From Castor canadensis (lineage: Eukaryota > Chordata > Mammalia > Rodentia > Castoridae): a DNA stretch of 64,000 nt. The position numbers were made by a program, and so were the translations under genes. Below are positions 21,791 through 33,059 of this stretch, one piece after another. The first letter of the stretch is position 1. Each line of letters opens with the position of its first letter. The notes under the pieces are model-generated. The model was given only the letters and a program-made list of their open reading frames with translations. It was not told where the DNA came from and did no database searches. The stretch spans positions 132,960,906 to 133,024,905 of the forward strand of contig NC_133391.1 of assembly GCF_047511655.1 (NCBI RefSeq), given 5' to 3'.

Positions 21791-22735
21791 GTCTATATTG
21801 AAATTTGTTTTGAAAATGTTATCATTATGAAGAATGTTTAGTACTATGATAACCAAGGCCTATATACTATCACAGAACAATGAGGAGTCAGTGAGGATTT
21901 GAAGCAGGCACAGGATGGTGTCTTCTTCAAGAGCGACCACTCTGGTACCAATGCAGAAGCAGTGGTGGCTCCAGAACAGCTGTATTTGCATCTTAAGGGG
22001 CAGCAATCTGTTGAAAGATGGGAATTTGGAAATTGTCCTAGAGCAGGGTTTTCATAGCAATACCCAATTTTAACCTAGAGTGAATGCTTACTGAGAGTGG
22101 GGGAGTGTAGGAAAGGCTGAAAGCTCCCAGTGATGGAGGAAGAGTGAGGCTAGATAGAGGGTTGTGAGTCAGGAAACTATTGTCCTGGTCAGAATTAGCA
22201 GAGTCTGAGGGTATGGGAGGGAAGGAGTGGATAAGAACAGTTCAAGTTAGTTTATTTAGTGATAATGAGTTTCCACAAGGAGACAAAAGGGATCTGGGGG
22301 CAGGGAGTCCAGGTCAGGAAAGAGTGGGGTGGGCAAAAGGGTAGAGAGGGTATTGGGCTCCTGCACTTCTGCTTAGTGGTGTGAGACAGGAGCCATTCCA
22401 TCCCCTGCCTTTGGTAAAGGTCAAGTGTGGGGACAGAATTTCCCTGAAGTGGGGCTTGTCATAATTTATTTGACATTCTGCACTGTGGACTCAGATTGAA
22501 GTTTGTCATGAGAATTAACTTTTATGGGGTTCTCACCAAATCCTTTGGTCAGAGTTTGGTTACTTAGATGTGGTCTAGGGCCAGAAGTTTCTATGTGGTG
22601 GGTTTTCTAGGTAATGACTGACGCTGCCTTCCTGGCCCCACAGCGTGCAGCAGCTCCTCATGTCACCATCTGGACCACTCACTGCTGCTCGCTGTGGCTG
22701 TGTCTGCTGCACCCTCTGGGGCAGTCCTTTCTTTT
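21791..22735. other. Intergenic; possible ancient LINE sequence
   Basis: 21880-22020 (GAAGCAGGCACAGGATGGTG...GACCACTCTGG) resembles old LINE sequence like that at 7.5-9 kb. Nothing else is recognised. Confidence 0.35.
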
Positions 22736-23140
22736 CTTTTTAAAAACCACACTGAGATATAACTTACATACCATATAATTCACCCATTTAAAATATATAA
22801 TTCAATAATTCAGGGTGTATTTCAATAATTTAAAAATTGTTAGATATAGCATAATATGTGCAATTTTAACCATTTTTAATTATACAATTCATGGCACTAG
22901 CTATACACAAAATGTGAAACAATCACTTCTGTTTTTTAAACTTTTCATCACTTTCAACAGAAATGCTATAACCATTAAGCAATACCTTCCTATTCTCCTC
23001 TCTCCATGCCCCTCACAATCTCTAATCTACTCTCTCTATGAATTGGTCTCCTCTTTATTCATGATGGACTCAAGTGGGCCTTTAATGCTTTCTAGCATTC
23101 AGTATGACATTTCCTTAGCTCTGGTTTTCCTGTTCTTCTA
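22736..23140 (-). mobile_element. Old L1 3' fragment, inverted
   Basis: Plus strand shows ACTGAGATATAACTTACATACC, ATTCACCCATTTAAA and ACAGAAATGCTATAACCATTAAGCAATACC, the reverse of L1M 3' sequence also seen at 4.1 and 40.4 kb. Confidence 0.7.
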
Positions 23141-23725
23141 AATGGCCATTATATACGTTCTCCGCCCTGCACTAACCTCCAAGTCTCACGTTTAGAGGAT
23201 GATCTTCTTTCCTCTGCTCTGAGGAGACTGCAGTCATCAGAATGGGACTTCCACAGCCTCCCTCCACCTGGACCAGCACCATACTGTGCATGCCATCTCC
23301 TTCCTGTGACTGCAGACACTCTCCATGCTCCCATCTAGAACCAGCTTCCCCATTTTTCATAGGCCCTTCCCCTCTCACTTGCCTAAGGACATCATACCAG
23401 CAATTCTTCCATGTTTTTAAAAACCTACCTCAGTCATGTTTCCCTTTCTGCTGAAATGTATTAGCATCAAATATGATGTTACACCCCCTGCTCTAAAAAT
23501 AGCTTCCCTAGGCCCCACTTTTCTTTTTAGTTACTGTTTCATGTCTCTGCTCCTTCTTAGCAAACCACTTCAGAAGAACTGTCTGCATTCCTTGACTTCA
23601 ATCCCTTCTCTTCCCTTAAATCTACTCCAATCAGGATTTCACTCCATCATTCTGCAAAACTTCTCTTGTCAAGGCCACTGAGACAGATACTGCTAACATG
23701 CACTAGTGTCTGTGTTCTGCTCTTT
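23141..23725. other. Intergenic, nothing recognised
   Basis: C/T-rich on the plus strand with several short chance ORFs. No nameable feature. Confidence 0.4.
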
Positions 23726-23729
23726 TCTT

Positions 23730-24000
23730 TATAGTGGAACGGGGTTTGAACTCAGGGCCTTGCACTTGTAGACAAGCCCTCCACCCATGAGCCATGCCCC
23801 AGTCCTTTTTTGCTTTAGCTTGTTTTTCAGATAGGGTCTCACAATTTTGCTCAGCTGCCCTTGGACTGGCAATCCTTCTACCTCCACCTCCCAAGTGACT
23901 GGGACTACAAGTGTGGACCACACACCCTGCTTGTTTTTGAAATAGAGTCTCACTAACTTTTGCTGGGGCTAAGGCATCAGTCACCACACCTAGCCTGTGC
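23730..24000 (-). repeat. Dimeric SINE with partial extra B1 unit
   Basis: Plus strand shows GGGGTTTGAACTCAGGGCC, TTTTTTGCTTTAGCTTG, CAGATAGGGTCTCACAATTT and CCCAAGTGACTGGGACTACA, then a short second TTGAAATAGAGTCTCACTAAC unit. Confidence 0.85.
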
Positions 24001-24612
24001 TGTACTTTGTTTGGGCACTTACATGGACTCATTTTCCAGCCTTCTATGCTGCTAAGTTCAATGATGAGACCTAGCTCTGGTCAGTGTGAACAGCCGTGGT
24101 ATGTTCTGCTCTCAGGTGGGCTCTGGAGCCTCCCTTGTGATGCTCCTCTTCTGTGTATCGAGAAGTTGGCAGATTGAGAAAGGTAGGCCTGCAAGACTGA
24201 ACAACCTGTGAGTTAGATGCATGAGAAATACTGTCTTATTGTGAAGTTCTCAGAAGATAAACAAGATTGCAGATGCTAATGTTGAGATACTTTCTTCACA
24301 TTGCTTACTCGTTTTCATTCTCCTTAGCAATCTCCTCCTCTTCTCCCTAGTTAAAAAATGTTAGTGCAATTGAGGCTCAGTCTTTGGTTCTTTTTTCTAG
24401 TTATATTCACTACCATCTCCTCTTGTGGCCTTAAATCTATACTTCCAACCCAGACCTCATTTCTGCTTGACATTCCACTTGGAAGTCTACCAAACATTTC
24501 AAATGCAGTATCTCTATAAAAACTGAACTCGTGAATGTCCTCCCCAAACTTCTCCTTCTAGAGCTTTTCCTGTTTTAGTTGATGGTAACGTATCCTACTA
24601 GTTGCTCAGGAC
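24001..24612. other. Intergenic, nothing firmly recognised
   Basis: 24400-24560 may be an old repeat remnant. No gene. Confidence 0.35.
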
Positions 24613-24626
24613 AAAACACTATTATC
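24613..24626. repeat. L1 target-site duplication, left copy
   Basis: AAAACACTATTATC immediately before the L1 5' end; identical copy at 31683-31696 just after the tail. Confidence 0.9.
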
Positions 24627-24904
24627 GAGAATTCCAAGATGGCAGCTAGAGCCAGCGCAGAGAATCTCCACCTCACGTTAAACGGAGAAACCAGGAGGGC
24701 CCTCGGGGCCGCCAGTGGCCAGCACCCAGACGGCTTGGGAAGACACGGACCAGGTGAGCTTCGCAGTACCGCGGTAGCCCCACAGACAAGCCTGGGCCAG
24801 AGCAGCATAGCTCCCTGGACAGACTGACCTCCACCAGGGAAAAAAGAGAAACTGAGTAATAAGCAATAAGAACAATTAAGACACGAGGGAAAGAGGGTGG
24901 GGCG

Positions 24905-25345
24905 CCCTGAGCACTGAAGATTGGGGGAAGGGAACCCTTCCCGGGACTGTAAATAAACAAGCCGGCCTGGCCGGAGAGCCTCTGGCGGGAGCAGGGCGTG
25001 CGCCCAGCAACCAGGAGTGGAAAAGCTTGTGAGAGTGGCGGAGGGAGGAAAATTCCACAGGAGAGGAGGGAAGACCCACTTCCCACGTGAGCTGTAAACA
25101 AACATGGGGGCCGGCAGGAGCAGCAGCACCGCCCAGTAATCAGGAGCAGGAAAGCTTGTGAAAGTGGCGGTGGGAGGAAAACTGCACAGGAGAGGGGGGA
25201 AGACCCACCTCCCACATGAACTGTAAATAAACACGCAGGCCTGACAACGCGGGGGCAGTGTCACCTTTCCCAGTGCTGGGAAAGGGGAAAGCCTGTAGCA
25301 GAGGCTCCCGCACAGGAGAACTCTGAACAAACAAAGCCTGTGGGA
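24905..25345 (+). repeat. Tandem ~129-bp monomers in the L1 5'UTR
   Basis: Two clear units start at 25005 and 25134 (period 129), sharing AGGAGTGGAAAAGCTTGTGA-type starts and CTGTAAAC/TAAACA ends. More diverged partial units flank them (CTGTAAATAAACAAGCC at 24947; CTGAACAAACAAAGCC near 25322). In rodent L1s such monomers act as the promoter. Confidence 0.8.
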
Positions 25346-25580
25346 CCAGGTGAGTGCTAAGCTCACCCCAGAGATCTGCATAAATAACGCTGCCAGCTAC
25401 AGGCTGAGAGCAGCAGGCAGGCAAGCCACAGCTGCAGATAGACTCTCAGAACTGTCTCCAGACTCTTTTCTTTTTTTTTTCTTTTTCTCCCTACCTCTGA
25501 TGAGAGAACAACCAAATTACACCTGCAAGCCGAAAAACTTACTGAAACTGTATTGCATTTGAACTTGGGACACTTGGTGG

Positions 25581-25617
25581 GTTTGTGTGTGTGTGTGTGT
25601 GTGTGTGTGAGTGTGTA
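25581..25617. repeat. (GT)n microsatellite in L1 5'UTR
   Basis: GTGTGT run with one GA interruption near its end. Confidence 0.95.
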
Positions 25618-26120
25618 GTTTTGTTCTACTTTATGCATCCCCTTTGATGAGACAACTACAGAACAACATCTGAGGCACCATCTCCAGGACTGGAGACTGA
25701 GACGGACACCCAAATTATTAAGACTGAAACTGCATTGCATATAAACTTGGAGGTTTTTTTTTTTAATTTTCTATTTTCCATTTTATTTTAATTCATTTTT
25801 ATATATAGATATTTCTTTCATTTAATTATTTCTTATTTTTTTTATCTTTGATTTTTCAATCCTCTCTGTCTCTCTAATGTCTGTTCAACTTACTGTCAAT
25901 TAGTACACTAATGCTCCCTGCTTATACCTTTGAAACTTTCTTATCTGAATTCTTGTTCTGCTTTCTCCCTCTTGTCTGTGTATTTGTTTTCCCCTTTTCT
26001 TTAACTTCTTGCTTTCCATCTCAGCTCACCCTTCCATTCTAAATATTACCATTGTTATTATTACAAGCTAGAAAATACTTAATTGCACACAGTACAGGGA
26101 CAGTAACAACACCAAAGACA

Positions 26121-27412
26121 ATGACGGGAAGACAGAAAAAAGAGGGAAACCAGTTTCCCCATGGCAAAAAGTTAGTACAGGAACCAGAGGGGAATGAAGA
26201 GAACAGAAACTCAGATACAGACTCCAACAAAATGAAGATAAACTATGCCAAAGGACCCAATGAAGCCCACAAGAATAATTTAAAAGAAGACATACTACAA
26301 GTACTCAATGAGAATTTTATAGAGATGATACTGGATAGGGTCAACCAAAATGTACAGGAGACACTCAAGAAATTCCAAGACAACAAAAATAGAGAATTTG
26401 AAAAAGCAAAAGAAGAAATAAAGGAAACCATAGAAGCACTGTATAAACACCAATGTGAAAGAGAGAACACAATGAATAAACGGATAAATGAACTCAGGAC
26501 AAAAATAGACAACATTAAAGAGGAAAACTGCCAGGATATGGAAAACCTCAGAAAAAAGAACAAAACAGAACTGCAAAACAAAACGGAAGGCCAATCCAGC
26601 AGAATAGAACAAACAGAAGATAGAATCTCAGAACTTGAAGATGAAATGGTAATTAAAGGAAAACCGAAGAACTATTAATTAAACAACTCAAGACCTGTGA
26701 AAAGAAAATGCAAGAACTCACTGACTCCATCAAAAGACCAAACTTGAGAATCATGGGCATCGAAGAAGGAGAAAAGGTGCAAGCGAAGGGAATGCGTAAT
26801 ATATTCAACAAAATAATAACGGAAAATTTCCCAAATCTAGAGAAAGATATTCCCATACAGATGCAAGAGGCCTCCAGGACACCAAACAGACCAGATCAAA
26901 ATAGAACTACTCCATGACATATCATCATTAAAACAACAAGTTCAGAAACTAAGGAAAGAATATTGAAGGCTGTAAGAGAGAAAAAACAAGTAACATACAA
27001 AGGTAAACCCATCAAAATCACAGCAGACTTCTCAACAGAAACATTAAAAGCAAGAAGAGCGTGGGGTGAGATCTTCTGGGCACTGAATGAAAATAACTTC
27101 AACCCCAGGATACTCTACCCAGCAAAGCTATCATTCAAAATAGATGGAGCAATAAAAGTCTTCCATGATAAGCAGAAACTAAAACAATATGTGACCACAA
27201 AGCCACCACTACAAAAGATTCTGCAAGGGATTCTGCACACAGAAAGTGACACCCAACTTAACCATGAAAAGACAGGCAGCACAAACCACAGGAAAAGAAA
27301 AAGCAAGACAGTAGAGAGTAACATCAACTTAGGTACACACAATCAACCCTTCAAACAACTAAGACAACTAAATGGCAGGAATCACCACACACCTATCAGT
27401 ACTAACGCTTAA
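26121..27412 (+). pseudogene. L1 ORF1 (RNA-binding protein), broken
   Basis: Starts MTGRQKKEGN. A long coiled-coil-like region rich in Glu, Lys, Asn and Gln follows (about residues 45-180), then the RNA-recognition part with RIMGIEEGE and the C-terminal part with SFKIDGAIKVF. A one-base deletion near 26660-26668, judged against the second L1 of this window, shifts the frame and gives a stop at 26676. Later a TGA at 26915-26917 replaces an Arg codon, as expected for CpG decay. ORF1p normally trimerises and coats L1 RNA. Confidence 0.9.
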
Positions 27413-30400
27413 TGTTAACGGACTTAATTCACCCATCAAAAGGCACCATTTGACAATATGGATTAAAAAAGAAGATCCAACAATTTGTTGCTTACAGGAG
27501 ACTCATCTCACCGACAGAAATAAGCATATGCTTAGGATGAAAGGCTGGAAGAAGATTTACCAAGCCAATGGCCCCCGAAAACAGGCAGGAGTAGCAATAC
27601 TTATCTCTGACAAAGTAGACTTCAAACCTACATTGATCAAACGAGATAAAGAAGGACATTCCATACTAATAAAAGAGGAAATAGACCAAAAGGAAATAAT
27701 AATCATCAATCTGTATGCACCCAATGTCAACGCACCCAATTTCATCAAACATACCCTGAAAGACCTAAAAGCATATATAAACGCCAACACAGTGGTTGTG
27801 GGAGACTTTAACACCACATTATCATCAATAGATAGGTCATCCAAACAAAAACTCAATAAAGAAATCCAAGATCTAAAATATGCAATAGATCAAATGGACC
27901 TAGTAGATGTCTACAGAACATTTCATCCAACCTCTACACAATATACATTCTTCTCAGCAGCCCATGGAACCTTCTCCAAAATAGATCATATCCTAGGGCA
28001 CAAAGCAAGCCTCAGCAAATATAAGAAAATAGAAATAATACCGTGCATACTCTCTGATCACAATGCATTAAAGTAGAACTCAACAACAAAAGTAAAGACA
28101 AAAAACATGCAAACAGCTGGAAACTAAATAACTCATTACTTAATGAAGAAAGGATCATCGATGAAATAAAAGAGGAAATTAAAAAGTTCCTGGAAGTCAA
28201 TGAAAATGAAAACACAACCTACCAGAACCTATGGGACACAGCTAAGGTAGTCCTGAGAGGAAAGTTTATAGCCATGAGTGCATATATTAAAAAGACTGAA
28301 AGATCCCAAATTATTGACCTAATGATACATCTCAAACTCCTAGAAAAACAAGAACAAGCAAATCCCAAAACAAATAGAAGGAGAGAAATAATAAAAATAA
28401 GAGCTGAAATCAATGAAATAGAAACCAAAAAACACCATACAAAGAATTAATGAAACAAAAAGTTGATTCTTTGAAAAAATAAACAAGATCGATAGACCCC
28501 TGGCAAACCTGACTAAAATGAGGAGAGAAAACCCAAATTAGCAGAATTAGGAATGCAAAAGGGGAGATAACAACAAACACCATGGAAGTCCAGGAAATCA
28601 TCAGAGACTACTTTGAGAACCTATATTCAAATAAATTTGAAAATCTAAAAGAAATGGACAGATTTCTAGATACATATGATCATCCAAAACTGAACCAAGA
28701 GGAAATTAATCACCTAAATAGACCTATAACACAAAATGAAATTGAAGCAGCAATCAAGAGTCTCCCAAAAAAGAAAAGTCCAGGACCTGATGGATTCTCT
28801 GCTGAATTCTATCAGACCTTTAAAGAAGAACTAATACCAACCCTCCTTAAACTGTTCCATGAAATAGAAAGGGAAGGAAAACTGCCAAACACATTTTATG
28901 AAGCCAGTATTACACTTATCCCAAAACCAGGCAAAGACACCTCCAAAAAGGAGAACTATAGGCCAATCTCCTTAATGAACATTGATGCACAAATCCTCAA
29001 CAAAATAATGGCAAACCGAATTCAGCAACACATCAAAAAGATTATTCACCACGACCAAGTAGGCTTCATCCCAGGGATGCAGGGGTGGTTCAACATATGA
29101 AAATCAATAAACGTAATAAACCACATTAACAGAAGCAAAGACAAAAACCACTTGATCATCTCAATAGATGCAGAAAAAGCCTTTGATAAGATCCAACATC
29201 ATTTCATGATAAAAGCTCTAAGAAAACTAAGAATAGAAGGAAAGTTCCTCAACATTATAAAAGCTATATATGACAAACCTACAGCCAGCATTATACTTAA
29301 CAGAGAAAAACTGAAACCATTCCCTCTAAAATCAGGAACCAGACAAGGATGCCCACTATCTCCACTCCTATTCAACATAATACTGGAATTCGTAGTCAGA
29401 GCAATTAGGCAAGAAGAAGGAATAAAAGGAATACAAATAGGTAAAGAAACTGTCAAAATATCCCTATTTGCAGATGACATGATCCTATACCTTAAAGACC
29501 CAAAAAACTCTACTCAGAAGCTTCTAGACATCATCAATAGCTATAGCAAGGTAGCAGGATATAAAATCAACATAGAAAAATCATTAGCATTTCTATACAC
29601 TAACAATGAGCAAACTGGAAAAGAATGTATGAAAACAATTCCATTTACAATAGCCTCAAAAAAAAAAACAAATACCTAGGTGTAAACCTAACAAAAGATG
29701 TGAAAGACCTCTACAAGGAAAACTATACACTTCTGAAGAAAGAGACTGAGGAAGACTATAGAAAGTGGAGAGATCTCCCATGCTCATGGATTGGTAGAAT
29801 CAACATAGTAAAAATGTCGATACTCCCAAAAGTAATATACATGTTTAATGCAATTCCCATCAAAATTCCAATGACATTCATTAAAGAGATTGAAAAATCT
29901 ACTGTTAAATTTATATGGAAACACAAGAGGCCACGAATAGCCAAGGCAATACTCAGTCAAAAGAACAATGCTGGAGGTATCACAATACCTGACTTCAATA
30001 TTACAAAGCAATAACAATAAAAACAGCATGGTACTGGCACAAAAACAGACATGAAGACCAGTGAAACAGAATAGAGGACCCAGATATGAACCCACACAAC
30101 TATAACCAACTTGTCTTTGACAAAGGAGCTAAAAATATACGATGGAGAAATAGCAGCCTCTTCAACAAAAACTGCTGGGAAAACTGGTTAGCAGTCTGCA
30201 AAAAATGAAACTAGATCCATGTATATCACCCTATACCAAGATTAACTCAAAATGGATCAAGGATCTTAATATAAGACCCCAAACTCTAAAGTTGATACAG
30301 GAAAGAGTAGGAAATACTCTGGAGTTAGTAGGTATAGGTAAGAACTTTCTCAACGAAACCCCAGCAGCACAGCAACTAAGAGATAGCATAGATAAATGGG

Positions 30401-31194
30401 ACCTCATAAAGCTAAAAAGCTTCTGTTCATCAAAAGAAATGGTCTCTAAACTGAAGAGAACACCCACAGAGTGGGAGAAAATATTTGCCAACTATACATC
30501 AGACAAAGGACTGATAACCAGAATATATAGGGAACTTAAAAAACTAAATTCTCCCAAAACTAATGAACCAATAAAGAAATGGGCATGTGAACTAAACAGA
30601 ACTTTCTCAAAAGAAGAAATTTAAATGGCCAAAAAACACACGAAAAAATGCTCACCATCTCTAGCAATAAAGGAAATGCAAATTAAAACCACGCTAAGAT
30701 TCCACCTCACCCCTGTTAGAATAGCCATCATTAGCAACACCACCAACAACAGGTGTTGGCGAGGATTTGGGGAAAAAGGAACCCTCTTACACTGTTGGTG
30801 GGAATGTAGACTAGTACAACCACTCTGGAAAAAAATTTGGAGGCTACTTAAAAAGCTAAACATTGATCTACCATTTGATCCAGCAATACCACTCTTGGGG
30901 ATATACCCAAAAGACTGTGACACAGGTTACTCCAGAGGCACCTGCACACCCATGTTTATTGCGGCACTATTCACAATAGCCAAGTTATGGAAACAGCCAA
31001 GATGCCCCACCACTGACGAATGGATTAAGAAAATATGGTATCTATACACAATGAAATTTTATGCAGCCATGAAGAAGAACGAAATGTTATCATTCGCTGG
31101 TAAATGGATGGAATTGGAGAACATCATTCTGAGTGAGGTTAGCCTGGCCCAAAAGACCAAAAATTGTATGTTCTCCCTCATATGTGGACATTAG
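27372..31194 (+). pseudogene. L1 ORF2 (endonuclease-reverse transcriptase), broken
   Basis: Starts MAGITTHLSVLTLNVNGLNS, overlapping the open ORF1 frame by about 41 nt. The apurinic-type endonuclease domain shows ETHL, GDFN and SDHNA. The reverse transcriptase shows [23 protein letters not shown] and the catalytic FADDM (coding 29467-29481). The C-terminal region includes CWWEC. Breaks visible: a frameshift at about 28070 giving a stop, a shifted stretch to 28580, a TGA at 29098-29100 for an Arg codon, a frameshift in an A-run near 29660, a stop near 30012, and a stop at 30622-30624. Target-primed reverse transcription is the family role; this copy is dead. Confidence 0.93.
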
Positions 31195-31572
31195 ATCAAG
31201 GGCAAACACAACAATGGGATTGGACTATGAGCACATGATAAAAGCGAGAGCACACAAGGAAGGGGTGAGGATAGGTAAGACACCTAAAAAATTAGCTAGC
31301 ATTTGTTGTCCTTAACGCAGAGAAACTAAAGCAGATACCTTAAAAGCAACTGAGGCCAATAGGAAAAGGGGACCAGGAACTAAGAAAAGGTGAGATCAAA
31401 AAGAATTAACCTAGAAGGTAACACACACACACCCAGGAAATCAGTGTGAGTCAATGCCCTGTATAGTTATCCTTATCTCAACCAGCAAAAACCCTTGTTC
31501 CTTCCTATTATTGCTTCTACTCTCTCTACAACAAAATTAGAAATAAGGGCAAAATAGTTTCTGCTGGGTATT

Positions 31573-31640
31573 GAGGGGGTGGGGGGGAGAGGGAGGGGGC
31601 GGAGTGGGTGGTAAGGGAGGGGGTGGGGGCAGGGGGCAGA
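31573..31640 (+). repeat. G-rich tract in L1 3'UTR
   Basis: Many runs of 3-7 G separated by 1-3 bases, typical of mammalian L1 3'UTRs and able in principle to form G-quadruplexes. Confidence 0.85.
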
Positions 31641-31696
31641 AATGAACCAAGCCTTGTATGCACATATGAATAGTGAAAAAAAAAAACACTATTATC

Positions 31697-32589
31697 AGTT
31701 CCTCCTTATCTTTTGTACTCACCCTATTCAACTATTGAGAAATTCTGTTGGAGCTAATCAAATCACTTGTCATTACCTTCTGCTACTGTCATGATCTATG
31801 TCACTTCATCTTTTGCTGGATACTGGTCTCTGCAACTACCCTTTCCCATAGTAGGTTATTTCTCAAACAATGACTATTCTTATCCTTTTAAAAGTAAATC
31901 AGATTTCTGATTTCTTCTTAGGATGTAGACAGTTGAAAAGAACATTGCTGTCATGTTTACAACAAAGAAAAATCTGAATAATTTACAAAATCATAAATTT
32001 TCTTGAACTTCTCAGAGAAATGAGGCTTTAGGTCAAGCAAGTAGCTGAAATTTAAGGAAAGCCCAGTGCCTTCTGGAAGAGATGTGTTTTGTTTACCTGG
32101 AGCAAACAAGATAGGAATTGGTGCTGGATGTCACAGAAACTGATGTGAAGAAATCATGACTTTCTGAGGACTGAGTGTGAGTGAGCATGAAAACAGAGCT
32201 GCTGTGGGCACACTGCAGATGCTCACAGAATGCAAGGAATACTTGCCTGTTACCAAGTGCTTCTTTACTGGCTTCACTGTGAGAAAGGCTGCGGGTGAGG
32301 CAGGAGGTGGTGGTGGTGGGGGGAACAGGTCACATTAAGAGGTCACGTACAAGAGGGGTAGGTTGAAAGAAGGAAGTTAAGAAGGTGAATAGAGTTGATG
32401 TACTCTCTACATAAGAATGAATATAGAAATTTAAAATAGCTGAAGCCACCATAAGAAAGAGATTGAGGTAGAAAGAAGAAAAATAGAGGAGTTGGACCAA
32501 TTTGGGCTATAATACATATATCCATAGAAGTGTCACAATAAAACTCCCTGTGTAATATCTTAAACAAGCAAAAAATGTCATTTTTTTCT
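31697..32589. other. Intergenic, nothing recognised
   Basis: No ORF of interest and no repeat that I can name. Confidence 0.4.
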
Positions 32590-32895
32590 TTTCTTTTACA
32601 AAGTCAGAGAATGGGGGCAGAACAGGTCCTTCCTGGTGGGGGTGTTGGTACCAATGGGAAGGGAGAAATGTGGAGAAAGGGTGTGGGAGGGTGAATATGG
32701 TGCAAATACTGTGTACACATGTATGTAAATGGAAAAATGAGACCTGTTGAAACAATTCCAGGAATGGGGGAAAGGGAGATATAGGAGAATGGTGGAGGGA
32801 GTGAATTCAAGTATGATATATTTGACATATTTTAGGAATTTTTGTAAACTCCACAAAGTACCCCCACCAAGCGCAACAATTAAAAAAAAAGACAC
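32590..32895 (+). mobile_element. L1 3'-end fragment
   Basis: Resembles the L1 tail at 14.2-14.4 kb: GTGGGAGGGTGAATATGGTGCAAATAC, GTACACATGTATGTAAATGG, and an A-run at 32881-32890. Confidence 0.55.
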
Positions 32896-33059
32896 ACTGT
32901 GGTGGGGGGAAGAGAATAGAAAAACCCAAGCTGTGTTAGAGGTAGAAAAGGTCCTCTGTCTCTAGGGGAGGGATAGCACCACGAGGTCATCCTATATCCA
33001 AGACCAATGACACGGTGTAGACCCAAGACTGAGGCTGGGCCAGGATCACAGAAACTGAC

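Larger units (their letters stand above)
24575..25381 (-). other. Long antisense open frame across the L1 5'UTR
   Basis: 268 codons open on the minus strand, ATG at 25381, overlapping the monomers. Because the monomer period is 129 bp (43 codons) the frame repeats in register, giving repeated W-V-F-P-P-L-L modules. Composition is Pro/Leu/Ser/Cys-rich. No known family. It could be chance in GC-rich DNA or an ORF0-like antisense product. Confidence 0.3.
24627..31682 (+). mobile_element. Full-length L1 retrotransposon (7.06 kb), inactive
   Basis: Complete architecture: a 5' end with YY1-type CAAGATGGC, a GC-rich 5'UTR with tandem monomers, ORF1, ORF2 with endonuclease and reverse transcriptase, a G-rich 3'UTR and a poly(A) tail. 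A perfect 14-bp target-site duplication (AAAACACTATTATC) flanks it at 24613-24626 and 31683-31696. The identical duplication and complete length indicate a fairly recent insertion, but both ORFs carry frameshifts and stops, so it cannot move on its own. Confidence 0.95.
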
